DNA of 64,000 nucleotides from an uncultured Oscillospiraceae bacterium (GCA_934466455.1 CAKSLF010000010.1:1-64000), one strand, 5' to 3'. Numbered from the stretch's first letter, positions 24,121-33,122 are shown. The notes: generated from the letters alone by a model not told the origin. Made by a program: numbers and translations.

Positions 24121-25389
24121 ATGAACAATAAAAAGGTAAAGCACACTTTGCTTTCTGCGGTGTGCTGCGGCTTGTGCTTTTTAATGGTTTCCATGTCATC
24201 CCCCCTTGCATATGCCACCAATCTTACAAAGGCGGATTCCTCCGCTTCAAAATCCACAAAAAAGGTGGATTCCGCAGCGGAACAGGAATATAAGAACCAG
24301 CTTGCCGACCTGCAAAACCAGCAGAAAGACATCACCAAACGACAAAACGCTCTTAATGACAAGATTAAGAACGCAAAGAGTGAAAAAAAGGCTCTTAAGG
24401 CAAAGGCAAACAGCCTTGACGAGCAGATTTCCATTACAAAAGACCAGATGAAGCTTTGTGAGGACAAGATTACCGTCACTCAAAACTATATTTCCAAAAA
24501 AACTGCGGAAATAAACAGCAAACAGGACGATATTGACGAGAGTATGCAGCTTTTTAGGGATAGGGTTCGGGCGATTTATATGACCGGCGGTTATTCCGAC
24601 AAGGCAAATTCCCTTATTATGCTGCTTTCTTCCGAAAGCGTTTCCGAATTTTTGACCCGTGCGGTATATCTTCAGCGCATAAACGAGCACGACCGTATCC
24701 TTATGGACGGGCTTGAGGAGGAGCTTTCCGCTCTTAACGAGGAGCGTGAGGAGCTTTCCGCAACAAAGGCGGAGCTTGAGGCGGAAAAAGAGGAGCTTGC
24801 CGCAACGAGGGACAGCCTTCAGGACAGCCTTATCGAGGCACGCAGCAGCATTCAGGACCTTGACGCCATGCAAAGCGAATGGGAAGAGGATTATGAGGAG
24901 CTATCCGCTTATTCAAAGCAGATACAAAATGAAATTGCGGACATTTATAAGAACCTTACAACATCAACGGAAGCTTATGTCGGCGGCGAAATGATGTGGC
25001 CTGCGCCGGGTTATTCAAAAATAACCTGCAATTACGGTTGGCGTTTTAACAACACCGATTTCCACACCGGCATAGACATTTCCGGCGGCGGTATCCATGG
25101 GGCAAAGGTTGTTGCGGCAAACACCGGCACGGTCATCTTTACAAAATACTGCCCCTATAACGGATATTCCTACGGCTACGGCACATATGTAATCATCGAC
25201 CACGGCGGCGGCATCACCACCCTTTATGCTCATATGAGCGCAATAACCGTCAGCGTCGGCGATGTTGTGGCTATGGGCGAGCAAATCGGAAATGTGGGCA
25301 ATACCGGCTGGAGCACCGGTGCACACCTCCATTTTGAGGTGCGCAAGGACGGAAAATCCACAAACCCCCTCCCCTATGTTACAGGCTGA
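24121..25389 (+). CDS. Secreted coiled-coil M23 murein hydrolase/activator (EnvC/PcsB-like)
   Basis: The 422-residue protein has a signal peptide (about residues 1-32), a long coiled coil (about 55-280) and a C-terminal LytM domain with HTGID, TLYAHM and GAHLHFEV, so its zinc ligands are intact. EnvC of E. coli is degenerate and only activates amidases; here the intact site suggests a true endopeptidase controlled by FtsEX, as proposed for other Firmicutes. It lies 37 bases after ftsX with GGAGG before the ATG. Confidence 0.9.
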   Translation: MNNKKVKHTLLSAVCCGLCFLMVSMSSPLAYATNLTKADSSASKSTKKVDSAAEQEYKNQLADLQNQQKDITKRQNALNDKIKNAKSEKKALKAKANSLDEQISITKDQMKLCEDKITVTQNYISKKTAEINSKQDDIDESMQLFRDRVRAIYMTGGYSDKANSLIMLLSSESVSEFLTRAVYLQRINEHDRILMDGLEEELSALNEEREELSATKAELEAEKEELAATRDSLQDSLIEARSSIQDLDAMQSEWEEDYEELSAYSKQIQNEIADIYKNLTTSTEAYVGGEMMWPAPGYSKITCNYGWRFNNTDFHTGIDISGGGIHGAKVVAANTGTVIFTKYCPYNGYSYGYGTYVIIDHGGGITTLYAHMSAITVSVGDVVAMGEQIGNVGNTGWSTGAHLHFEVRKDGKSTNPLPYVTG

Positions 25390-25410
25390 TTAAATTTTAA
25401 GGAGATAACA

Positions 25411-26676
25411 ATGGGAAAAAAAATTACTCTCGGCACCGCAATCACCCTTATTATCATCGCAATCGCAATAACCGTTTCTCTTACCATGGTTTTGGCTTTG
25501 AGGAGCTTTAACGAAAAGGTAAGCAGCATTACCGAACGGGAAAATATGTTTGCAAAATTTACCGAAATCGACAACTATGTTCGCCAAAACCGCAAGGACG
25601 ATATTGACGAAGAAGAGCTTATGGACAGCGTTGCAAAAGGCTATCTTGACGGAATTGACGACCCCTATGCTCTTTATATGAATACGGAAGCATATGCGGC
25701 ATATGTTGCCGCTTCCTCCCAAACCGTTGCCGGGGTCGGCATTTCTTCAAGTATGGATAGCGACGGCTATATGCTTGTAAACAAGGTATACGAAGGCTCC
25801 ACAGCCGCCGGCGCAGGTATTCTTGCGGGCGACCTTATAATCAAGGTGGATGACATAAACCTTTCCGCAGAAACCTATGAGCAGGCGGAAGCCCTTCTTA
25901 TCGGCGAAGCGGGCACAAAGGTCACTCTTAAAGTACGCCGCGGCGGCGATGACACGGAAATGGAAATCACACGCCGTGTTATTACCCCAACAAATGTAAC
26001 TGCGGTTGCTTTTGAGGATTATTACTACATTCGGGTGGACGATTTTACCGAAAGCACCCCGGATCAGTTTAGCAAAGCGGTTGAAAAAGCTATTTCTGCC
26101 GGAGCAAAATATCTTATCTTTGATGTGCGCTCCGTAAGCTCCGGGCTTGTTTCCTCCGCAGCAACGGTTCTTGACCGCCTTGTTGGTTCCGGCGATATGC
26201 TTTATGTTGAATACAGCGACGGAACAAAAGAAACGCTCTATACCTCAAATTCCAGAGAAACCGACATACCCATGGCGGTTCTTGTTAACGACGGCACCGC
26301 CGGCGCAGCGGAATTTTTTGCAGCGGGTCTTCGTGATTTCGGAAAAGCAAAAATTGTCGGCACCCAAACCGCCGGCGTCGGCTCTCTCCAAAAAATATAT
26401 AAGCTCGACGACGGTTCCGCAATTCAGCTTACAATCGGAAAATATTATCTTGCAAATTCCGATACCGCTTGGGAAGGAACAGGCATTGCGCCCGACCATT
26501 CCGTAGTTCTTGGCTATTCAGCCGACTTTACCAGCCTTGCTACCATCAACCCGGATATTGACCCTCAGCTTGCAAAAGCGATTGAGGTTGCTTCCGCAGC
26601 GGTAGATTCCGGCGCAGATTCCGTCGACGGCTCTTCCTCCGTAGAAAGCGGCGAAAGCGAAAGCAGCAACGGTTAA
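25411..26676 (+). CDS. S41 (CtpA/CtpB-type) protease homologue, catalytically dead
   Basis: The 421-residue protein has an N-terminal membrane anchor (residues 5-30), a PDZ domain (about 105-180) and an S41 peptidase domain (about 195-370). The catalytic serine of the SASASE motif is replaced (GTAGAAE, Gly298), and the catalytic lysine 25 residues later (TFGKG in E. coli Tsp) is replaced (TAGVG, Val323). It should therefore bind but not cut. The tail is Ser/Glu-rich. ctpB also adjoins ftsEX in Bacillus, so a structural or adaptor role in the division hydrolase system is plausible. Confidence 0.9.
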   Translation: MGKKITLGTAITLIIIAIAITVSLTMVLALRSFNEKVSSITERENMFAKFTEIDNYVRQNRKDDIDEEELMDSVAKGYLDGIDDPYALYMNTEAYAAYVAASSQTVAGVGISSSMDSDGYMLVNKVYEGSTAAGAGILAGDLIIKVDDINLSAETYEQAEALLIGEAGTKVTLKVRRGGDDTEMEITRRVITPTNVTAVAFEDYYYIRVDDFTESTPDQFSKAVEKAISAGAKYLIFDVRSVSSGLVSSAATVLDRLVGSGDMLYVEYSDGTKETLYTSNSRETDIPMAVLVNDGTAGAAEFFAAGLRDFGKAKIVGTQTAGVGSLQKIYKLDDGSAIQLTIGKYYLANSDTAWEGTGIAPDHSVVLGYSADFTSLATINPDIDPQLAKAIEVASAAVDSGADSVDGSSSVESGESESSNG

Positions 26677-26682
26677 AAGAAG

Positions 26683-26711
26683 AAAAATTGCGGCTTTTGC
26701 CGCAATTTTTT
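26683..26711 (+). terminator. Terminator of the ftsEX operon
   Basis: AAAAATTGCGGC and GCCGCAATTTTTT around a TTTT loop, directly abutting the greA promoter. Confidence 0.85.
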
Positions 26712-26713
26712 GC

Positions 26714-26742
26714 TTGACATCAAATGGAAACACGCATATAAT
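26714..26742 (+). promoter_or_regulatory. Consensus SigA promoter of greA
   Basis: A perfect TTGACA (26714-26719), 17-bp spacer, perfect TATAAT (26737-26742). It lies within longer greA reading-frame extensions and so supports the start at 26779. Confidence 0.9.
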
Positions 26743-26778
26743 CATAGTATTGCCGTTCAGAATAAGGAGTTGTCTTAT

Positions 26779-27255
26779 ATGGAAAAAAAGATAGTTGTTA
26801 CCGAAAGCGGTCTTAAAGCACTGGAAAATGAGCTTGTTCAGCTTAAAACCGTTCGCCGCAAGGAGGTTTCCGATAAAATTCGTGTTGCCCGTTCCTTTGG
26901 CGACCTTTCGGAAAACAGCGAATATGATGAAGCAAAAAACGAGCAAGCCATTGTTGAAGCACGCATTGCCGACCTTGAAGTAATGCTTAAAAATGTTGTT
27001 ATCCTTGACGAAGACGAGCTTGGCACCGACAAAGTTTCCCTTGGCGCAACCGTAAAGGTTTATGACGAGGATTTTGAAGAGGAAACCACTTTTACCGTTG
27101 TCGGTTCCACCGAAGCAAACCCCGATGAGAACATTATCTCCGACGAATCCCCTATCGGAAAAGCCCTTCTCGGTAAAAAAGTCGGCGAAGTTGCGGAAGC
27201 GCAGCTCCCCACCGGCGATGTTGCAAAATTCAAGGTTCTTCACATCACCAGATAA
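26779..27255 (+). CDS. greA: Transcription elongation factor GreA
   Basis: The 158-residue protein has the N-terminal coiled coil with the acidic tip (FGDLSENSEYDEAKNEQA, residues about 38-55) and the C-terminal FKBP-like domain (VGEVAEAQLP). It rescues backtracked RNA polymerase by stimulating transcript cleavage. AAGGAG precedes the ATG. Monocistronic between its promoter and terminator, although lysS follows on the same strand. Confidence 0.95.
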   Translation: MEKKIVVTESGLKALENELVQLKTVRRKEVSDKIRVARSFGDLSENSEYDEAKNEQAIVEARIADLEVMLKNVVILDEDELGTDKVSLGATVKVYDEDFEEETTFTVVGSTEANPDENIISDESPIGKALLGKKVGEVAEAQLPTGDVAKFKVLHITR

Positions 27256-27269
27256 GCAAAAAATCAAGC

Positions 27270-27298
27270 AAAAAGCCCTCTATTCGAGGGCTTTTTTT
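27270..27298 (+). terminator. Terminator of greA
   Basis: AAAAAGCCCTC and GAGGGCTTTTTTT with a 5-base loop. Confidence 0.88.
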
Positions 27299-27318
27299 GT
27301 TTTTATTCAATTTTGCTG

Positions 27319-27347
27319 TTGTTATTTATCTATTTATATGTTAAAAT
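27319..27347 (+). promoter_or_regulatory. SigA promoter of lysS
   Basis: TTGTTA (27319-27324), 17-bp spacer, TAAAAT (27342-27347), 45 bases before the lysS ATG. Confidence 0.6.
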
Positions 27348-27392
27348 AAATCTATCTTTAGATTACTATTCCCTTTTGAAAGGAAGTTTATA

Positions 27393-28907
27393 ATGGACGA
27401 AAACATTCAGGAACAGGAGCTTTCGGCACAGCAGCTTTCCGAGCTTCTGCAAATAAGACGGGATAAGCTTGACGCATTGCGTGAGGCGGGCAAGGATCCT
27501 TTTGAAATAACCAAATACAATGTTACCGCATATTCCGGCGACATAAAGGCAAGCTTTGTTGACCCGCCGGAGGGCGAGGAAAGCACAACCGTTGTTTCCA
27601 TCGCCGGGCGCATTATGAGCAAGCGCGGAATGGGAAAAGCCTCCTTTGCGGATCTTCAGGATAAGCAGGGACGCATCCAGCTTTATGTGCGCAAGGATAT
27701 GGTCGGCGAGGACGCCTACTCCGACTTCAAAAAGTGGGACATCGGCGATATAATCGGCGTTGAGGGCATTGTTTTCCGCACCCATATGGGCGAAATCTCC
27801 GTAAGGGCAACCTCCGTTGTCCTTCTTGCAAAGTCCCTTCTTCCCCTTCCGGAAAAATTCCACGGACTTAAAGACCCGGAGCTTCGCTATCGCCAGCGTT
27901 ATGTTGACCTTATCGTAAACCCGGAGGTTAAGGATACCTTTGTAAAGCGCAGCATGATTATTAAGGAAATCCGCTCCCTTCTTGACGAAGAGGACTTCCT
28001 TGAGGTGGAAACTCCCATGCTCAACACCATTGCGGGCGGTGCCTCCGCAAGACCCTTTGTTACCCACCACAATGCGCTTAACATTGATATGTATATGCGC
28101 ATAGCCCTTGAGCTTTATCTCAAGCGGCTTATAATCGGCGGCTTTGACAGAGTTTATGAAATCGGAAGGGTTTTCCGCAACGAGGGTATGGACCCCCGCC
28201 ACAACCCCGAATTTACGCTTCTTGAGCTTTATCAGGCATACACCAACCTTGACGGAATGATGGACATTACCGAAAAGATGTTCCGCCGCTGTGCAGAAAA
28301 AGTAAACGGCAGCACCACCGTTGAGTTTGACGGGCACGAAATCGACCTTGGAAAGCCCTTTGAACGCATTACCATGACCGACGCCGTAAAGAAATATTCC
28401 GGCGTTGACTTTGATGAGATTCACGACCTTGAAGCCGCAAGAAGGGTTGCAAAGGAGCACGGAGTTGAATTTGAGGAACGCCACAAGAAAGGCGACATTC
28501 TTGCGGCATTCTTCGATGAATTTGTTGAAGAAAACCTTATTCAGCCTACTTTTATCACAGAATATCCCATCGAGGTAAGCCCTCTTACCAAAAAAGACCC
28601 CGAAAAGCCCGGTATGACCCAGCGTTTTGAACTGTTTATTGCGGGCAGAGAGCACGCAAACGCTTATTCCGAGCTTAACGATCCTATTGACCAGAGAGAG
28701 CGTTTTATGGCGCAGGTCGCCCTTCGTGAAGCGGGCGACGACGAGGCGGAGCACCTTGACGAGGACTTCCTTACCGCCATGGAATACGGTATGCCCCCAA
28801 CGGGCGGCCTCGGCGTGGGCATAGACCGTATGGTTCAGCTTCTCACCGGAAACTATTCCATCAGAGATGTACTCCTCTTCCCCACAATGAAACCGTTGGA
28901 TAAGTAA
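27393..28907 (+). CDS. lysS: Lysyl-tRNA synthetase, class II
   Basis: The 504-residue enzyme has an N-terminal OB-fold anticodon-binding domain (about residues 60-165) and a class II catalytic domain with motif 2 (YEIGRVFRNEGMDPRHNPEF) and motif 3 (PTGGLGVGIDRMVQLL). It charges tRNA-Lys. GAAAGGAAG precedes the ATG. Length is typical. Confidence 0.96.
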   Translation: MDENIQEQELSAQQLSELLQIRRDKLDALREAGKDPFEITKYNVTAYSGDIKASFVDPPEGEESTTVVSIAGRIMSKRGMGKASFADLQDKQGRIQLYVRKDMVGEDAYSDFKKWDIGDIIGVEGIVFRTHMGEISVRATSVVLLAKSLLPLPEKFHGLKDPELRYRQRYVDLIVNPEVKDTFVKRSMIIKEIRSLLDEEDFLEVETPMLNTIAGGASARPFVTHHNALNIDMYMRIALELYLKRLIIGGFDRVYEIGRVFRNEGMDPRHNPEFTLLELYQAYTNLDGMMDITEKMFRRCAEKVNGSTTVEFDGHEIDLGKPFERITMTDAVKKYSGVDFDEIHDLEAARRVAKEHGVEFEERHKKGDILAAFFDEFVEENLIQPTFITEYPIEVSPLTKKDPEKPGMTQRFELFIAGREHANAYSELNDPIDQRERFMAQVALREAGDDEAEHLDEDFLTAMEYGMPPTGGLGVGIDRMVQLLTGNYSIRDVLLFPTMKPLDK

Positions 28908-28998
28908 AAAGCCCATAAATAAAGGGTTTTCGAGGAATTGAAAACCACGAAAAATCATTTTACCACTGTTTTTGATTTTTTTCCGGGAGGACAATTAA

Positions 28999-29172
28999 AT
29001 GAAAGAGCAAATTATAGAGCTGCTTAAAAATTCCGAAAAGCCCCTTCGCCCCGGCGAAATCGCCGCAGCCCTCGGCGCAGACAAGGACGAGGTTTCTAAG
29101 GCAATAAAAGAGCTTAAAGCCGAGGAAAAGGTGTATTCACCCGTTCGCTGCTGCTATGCGGTAAAGGAATAA
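28999..29172 (+). CDS. Small winged-helix-like DNA-binding protein (57 aa)
   Basis: The frame begins MKEQIIELLKNSEKPLRPGE and ends SPVRCCYAVKE. The pattern (helix, PLRPGEIAAALGADKDEVSKAIKEL as a helix-turn-helix, then a short KVYSPVRCCYAV beta-wing) fits a minimal winged helix. A strong GGGAGG precedes the ATG and a terminator follows. It lies 91 bases after lysS. Its target is unknown; a paired Cys-Cys in the wing might allow metal or redox sensing (inference). Confidence 0.7.
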   Translation: MKEQIIELLKNSEKPLRPGEIAAALGADKDEVSKAIKELKAEEKVYSPVRCCYAVKE

Positions 29173-29200
29173 GCGCAAAGCTTAACGAAAAACGCACATA

Positions 29201-29242
29201 AAAAAGCAGCCCCGCTCATTTTTTTGAGCGTGGGCTGCTTTT
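29201..29242. terminator. Bidirectional terminator between convergent genes
   Basis: AAAAGCAGCCC and GGGCTGCTTTT with an inner GCTCA/TGAGC stem; serves the winged-helix gene and the convergent metallophosphoesterase gene. Confidence 0.85.
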
Positions 29243-29249
29243 CTTTCGG

Positions 29250-30503
29250 TTATTCTATTATTACAGAGGTGTTGTCGATTGGTGCTTCCTCGACCAAGGT
29301 ATCAATATACCTGCTTAAAAATCCGCCCTGTTCCCGGCAAAGGCTTATCCCCTCTTCGTATTGAGAAATATCATAGACCCTTCCGGAAAAATACCCTGCA
29401 TTTATATCGGCAAAAGCCCTCGCTATAAGCTTTTTTTCCCGCTCGGGAGCTTCCGAAGCGGAAAGCTGGAGCAGGGATTTTTTATAGCCGCTGCTTTTGA
29501 AAAATTCATCGGCATAGCTTTCAAAATCAAGCAAGTTTTCGTCCTTTGCATTATTATTTTTTGCCCAAGCGGAAACATCGACCGCCTTTGTTCGGTAATC
29601 TATGCTTCCGTTATAGGTTATTACGCCATATTGAACCGGAGCCACAAGCAGCGACGAAGTTACTATCTCGGTAAAGCCGCCCTCCGCCGCAATATGCTGC
29701 ATATGTATATGCCCGCTTAAATTGCACCTTACGCCGTATTCATTGAGCAAATCCAGCAGGCTTTGGTAATTATAGAGCTGATAGCCGAAGGAAAGCAGCT
29801 TATTGTGCGCAAGCACATTCTGGTGCGTGACAGTAATTACCTCTGCGCCGCTTTGCTGCGCCTTTGAAAGACATTCCTCTATCCATCGGAGGGATTCCTC
29901 CTGCACAAAGCCCCTGCCGAAAGCGTTTGTGTCAATCATCATAATATACAGACCGTCGTTTACCTTATAAAGATAGCTAAAGGAATTTTCGTCAACGCTT
30001 TCCGCCTGTTTTATTCCGAAATTATAATACAGCTTGCGGTATTCCTTCGCAGTTATGTTTTCCGTTTTTTCATATTCATCGCCGAAAAAAGCATAGGCAT
30101 ATTCCGAAGATATATCGTGATTTCCCGGTATTGTAAGGACCTGCACTCCGCTGTCCTGTATTTTTTGAAGCTTTTCCGCAAAATCCTCGTGGCTTGCCTT
30201 TTCGCCGCTAAGGGTAAGGTCGCCGCTTAAAATCAGCACATCGGGCTTTGATTTTATAACCTCGCCGCTAAAAGCGGAGAAAATCTCCTCGCAATACTGA
30301 ACAAGCTTTCCGTCGGAATTATTCACCATATTGGTAAACACTGCGCCTTTATCGTTTATCCTTGGGGAAAGGTAATGCGTATCTGTCGCAACGATAATTT
30401 TTATTTTGTGATTTTTTGGGTTCATCAGCAAAGCAGCCGTAATTACCGCAACCACGGCGACGGCAGCAACGGCGGATGTAATCAGCATATATTTTTTCTT
30501 CAT
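29250..30503 (-). CDS. Membrane-anchored metallophosphoesterase
   Basis: The 417-residue protein has an N-terminal signal anchor (residues about 5-26), then the calcineurin-like motifs TDTHYLS, LILSGDLTLSG, IPGNHDIS, THQN and SGHIHMQH. The remainder has no clear domain. It faces the outside, so its substrate is extracellular or envelope phosphate esters; unknown. The ATG at 30503 follows GGAGG. Its promoter nearly duplicates that of nrdD. Confidence 0.82.
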   Translation of the reverse strand: MKKKYMLITSAVAAVAVVAVITAALLMNPKNHKIKIIVATDTHYLSPRINDKGAVFTNMVNNSDGKLVQYCEEIFSAFSGEVIKSKPDVLILSGDLTLSGEKASHEDFAEKLQKIQDSGVQVLTIPGNHDISSEYAYAFFGDEYEKTENITAKEYRKLYYNFGIKQAESVDENSFSYLYKVNDGLYIMMIDTNAFGRGFVQEESLRWIEECLSKAQQSGAEVITVTHQNVLAHNKLLSFGYQLYNYQSLLDLLNEYGVRCNLSGHIHMQHIAAEGGFTEIVTSSLLVAPVQYGVITYNGSIDYRTKAVDVSAWAKNNNAKDENLLDFESYADEFFKSSGYKKSLLQLSASEAPEREKKLIARAFADINAGYFSGRVYDISQYEEGISLCREQGGFLSRYIDTLVEEAPIDNTSVIIE

Positions 30504-30534
30504 AAATCCTCCGCAAATATTAAAAGCTGTATAA

Positions 30535-30563
30535 ATTATATCACCGGCAGATACATTTTTCAA
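30535..30563 (-). promoter_or_regulatory. SigA promoter of the metallophosphoesterase gene
   Basis: On the minus strand: TTGAAA (30558-30563), 17-bp spacer, TATAAT (30535-30540), with an extended -10 TG. 25 of 29 positions agree with the nrdD promoter, including 14 of 17 in the spacer. Confidence 0.8.
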
Positions 30564-30598
30564 ATACCGCAGATACCGAGATTTTTTATAAAGACGAA

Positions 30599-30634
30599 GG
30601 TCCGTGCTCAAAAAAAAGCACGGACCGTTTTTTT
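30599..30634. terminator. Hairpin with TTGAGCAC-type arms
   Basis: GGTCCGTGCT and AGCACGGACC surround a loop of A residues; seven T follow on the plus strand. Genes on both sides run on the minus strand, so its T run points the 'wrong' way unless it acts in antisense. Confidence 0.55.
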
Positions 30635-30641
30635 GCTTTTA

Positions 30642-30830
30642 TTATCTGAATATCATCGACAGCACGGAAAGAATTATTCCCACAAGGCAGATTGCGGCAA
30701 AAGCCACCGATACTCCAAGAAAAGCAAACTTTTCTGTCTTTTTTGCTTTATGCGCAAAAAAGCCGCCGAAAAGCGCAGCCAAAAGCGAGCCGCAAAGAAG
30801 TGCAAGGGTTCTTATGTCCATATTTTCCAT
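30642..30830 (-). CDS. Small two-helix membrane protein (62 aa)
   Basis: Two hydrophobic helices (about residues 7-26 and 35-58) are separated by a basic turn (HKAKKTEK), with a short charged N-terminus. A good GGAGG precedes the ATG. The family is unknown. It follows another small membrane protein gene and the ABC-F gene on the same strand and is probably co-transcribed with them. Confidence 0.6.
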   Translation of the reverse strand: MENMDIRTLALLCGSLLAALFGGFFAHKAKKTEKFAFLGVSVAFAAICLVGIILSVLSMIFR

Positions 30831-30874
30831 GGTTATTCCTCCGTAATTCCCGCCAATTTATCAACAGGGGCGTT

Positions 30875-31123
30875 TTATTTGTCCTTTGCCCGTTCCGTTT
30901 CCTCATAAATTGAAACCGTTTTTTCGTAATCGCTGCGGTAGTTTTCCTGCCGGTTTATCTTGCTTATGATTATTCCAACCAAGCAGAGCAAAGCAAAAAT
31001 CAGTGAAAATATTGCTGCGATTATTCTGTCTTTTTTTCTCTCATAGCGAAAGCGAAGGTATCCTGCTGCCGCAGCAAAAATAAAAGACGCACAGAGGGCT
31101 ATTATAAGCACGATCTTTTCCAC
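30875..31123 (-). CDS. Small two-helix membrane protein with charged tail (82 aa)
   Basis: The GTG start at 31123 follows GGAGG, which overlaps the end of the ABC-F gene. Helices at about residues 3-25 and 36-56 are joined by an Arg/Lys-rich turn; a charged tail (RSDYEKTVSIYEETERAKDK) follows. Same layout as the next gene, so the two may be related or work together. Function unknown. Confidence 0.6.
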   Translation of the reverse strand: MEKIVLIIALCASFIFAAAAGYLRFRYERKKDRIIAAIFSLIFALLCLVGIIISKINRQENYRSDYEKTVSIYEETERAKDK

Positions 31124-31125
31124 AG

Positions 31126-33039
31126 TCACTCCTCCGTAAGCTCCGCCCATTCGTCCATAAGCGCATTTTGTTTGTCCTTAAGCTGCTCCATTTCTGCGCA
31201 AAGGGCGGACATTTTTTCATAATCGGCGCAAATCTCCGGAAGGGTCATCTCTTTTTCTATCTCCGCAAGGCGTTCGTCTGCGGAGGAAATCTCCGCCTCC
31301 ACCGCCTTTATGCGGCTGCGGCGTTTTGCGTCCTCGCTTTTTTGCTGCTTTGTGCGGTGATATGCCGCCTCGCTTTGGGTGGTCTTTTTTTCCTCACGCA
31401 CCGCAGGTACTGCTTCCTCTTTAAGCTGAATATAGTCGTCATAAACTCCGTTGTAGCTTACAAGCCTATCGGGGAACATCTCGATTATTTTTGTCGGCAC
31501 ACGGTTAAGGAGATAGCGGTCGTGGCTTACCATAATTATTGTGCCGGTGTATTCCCGCAAAGCCTCGTCAAGAGCCTCCTTACAAGGTATATCCATATGG
31601 TTTGTCGGCTCGTCCAAAACAAGAACATTGGAATCCTTTAGCGTAAGAGCGGCAAAGCTAAGCCTTGCCTTTTCCCCGCCGGAAAGGACGGCAACCTTTT
31701 TGAAAACATTATCGCCGGTTATTCTTGCTCTTCCGAGGGCGGAGCGCAGCGTAAGCTCGTCGGAGCGGGGAAACATATCCCATAGCTCGTCCAAAACCGT
31801 TTTGTTCGGGTGGAGGTAGCTGTTGTGCTGGTCGTAATATCCCGCACGGACATTGCGCCCCCATTCGATTATCCCCTTAGTATGGGGCAAAATTCCGAGA
31901 ATTGTTTTTATAAAGGTGCTTTTTCCGACTCCGTTCATGCCGACGAGGGCGATTTTTTCGCCCCGGCGAACCGCAAGGTCAACGCTTTTGCAGAGGAGCT
32001 TTTTATCCTCGCCCTCTCCCACCTCAAGGCGAAGTCCCTCTACCGTAAGGACATCCTTTACCGGCTCCCGCTCGTAGGAAAAACGGAATTTCGGCGGCTT
32101 TGGCGGCGGAACCGGGCGTTCTTTAAGCTCCATACGCTCAAGCTCCATTTCCCGGCTATGGGCACGTTTTGTTGTGGAAGCACGCACCTTGTTTCGGGCA
32201 ATAAAGTCCTCAAGCTCCGCAATTTCCCGCATCTGGCGGTCGTATTCCTTTTGCATTCTTGCAATGCGGGCTGCTTTTAGGTCAAGATATTTTGTATACC
32301 CGGCATTATAGCGCACGAGGGTTTTGTTTTCCATCTCGCAAACGACATTTACGATTTTATCAAGGAAATACCTATCGTGAGAAACGGTTAAAATTGCGCC
32401 CTTGTATGCGGAAAGGTAATCCTCCAGCCAGCCGAGGGTCTTGAAATCAAGATGGTTTGTCGGCTCGTCAAGCATAAGCAAATCCGGGTTTTCAAGCAGC
32501 AGCTTTGCGAGGGCAAGGCGGGTGCGCTCGCCGCCGGAAAGCTGCTCCACAGGCGTTTCCGGGTCAAAGGAGCTAAAGCCCATACCCGTGAGCACGGTGT
32601 TTATCCTTACATTTACATTGTATCCGTCCGCAGCCTCAAAGCTGCTTTTTTCGTGCTCATATTCTGCGGAAAGCTCCGTATATTCGCCAGAGCCGTGCTC
32701 AAGCTCCGCCATTCGGTGCTCGAGAGAGCGCATACGCTCCTCCGTTTTGAGCACGGAGCCGAAAACGGAGCGCATCTCCGAAATTATTGTTCCGCCAAGG
32801 GAAAGCCCGCTGTCCTGGCGCAGAAAACCGATGCGTTTTCCCGTACCCTTTGCAACGGTCCCCTCGTCGTATTCCATATCGCCGACGATTATATTGAGCA
32901 GAGTTGATTTTCCCGCTCCGTTTTCGCCGATAAGTCCTATTCTGTCGTGGTCCTCTATTTTTAGGTCGAGGTTTGAGAGAACGGTTTTTGCCCCGAAGCT
33001 TTTGCTAAGACCTGTTATTTCAAGTATCACGGCTTTCAC
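31126..33039 (-). CDS. ABC-F family ATPase
   Basis: The 637-residue protein has two ABC domains without membrane segments: Walker A GENGAGKSTL and GMNGVGKSTF, signatures LSGGERTRLALAKLL and LSGGEKARLSFAAL, and Walker B with DEPTNHLD and DEPTNHMD. A linker arm lies between them (about residues 240-320) and a coiled C-terminus (about 560-637). Such proteins act on the ribosome as translation factors or antibiotic-protection proteins; which one cannot be told here. The start is GTG 33039, or the second GTG at 33030, which has better spacing to AAAGG. Confidence 0.88.
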   Translation of the reverse strand: MKAVILEITGLSKSFGAKTVLSNLDLKIEDHDRIGLIGENGAGKSTLLNIIVGDMEYDEGTVAKGTGKRIGFLRQDSGLSLGGTIISEMRSVFGSVLKTEERMRSLEHRMAELEHGSGEYTELSAEYEHEKSSFEAADGYNVNVRINTVLTGMGFSSFDPETPVEQLSGGERTRLALAKLLLENPDLLMLDEPTNHLDFKTLGWLEDYLSAYKGAILTVSHDRYFLDKIVNVVCEMENKTLVRYNAGYTKYLDLKAARIARMQKEYDRQMREIAELEDFIARNKVRASTTKRAHSREMELERMELKERPVPPPKPPKFRFSYEREPVKDVLTVEGLRLEVGEGEDKKLLCKSVDLAVRRGEKIALVGMNGVGKSTFIKTILGILPHTKGIIEWGRNVRAGYYDQHNSYLHPNKTVLDELWDMFPRSDELTLRSALGRARITGDNVFKKVAVLSGGEKARLSFAALTLKDSNVLVLDEPTNHMDIPCKEALDEALREYTGTIIMVSHDRYLLNRVPTKIIEMFPDRLVSYNGVYDDYIQLKEEAVPAVREEKKTTQSEAAYHRTKQQKSEDAKRRSRIKAVEAEISSADERLAEIEKEMTLPEICADYEKMSALCAEMEQLKDKQNALMDEWAELTEE

Positions 33040-33122
33040 CGCCTTTCATCATAATCCTTTACATTATAGCGAAAAAACAGTATTTATTCAAGCACATTTT
33101 GTAAACGGGGCTTTTTCCGCTA

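Noticed and set aside
27366..28994. A 542-codon antisense frame opposite lysS
   Set aside because: It covers lysS almost exactly and shows no independent motif or ribosome binding site.
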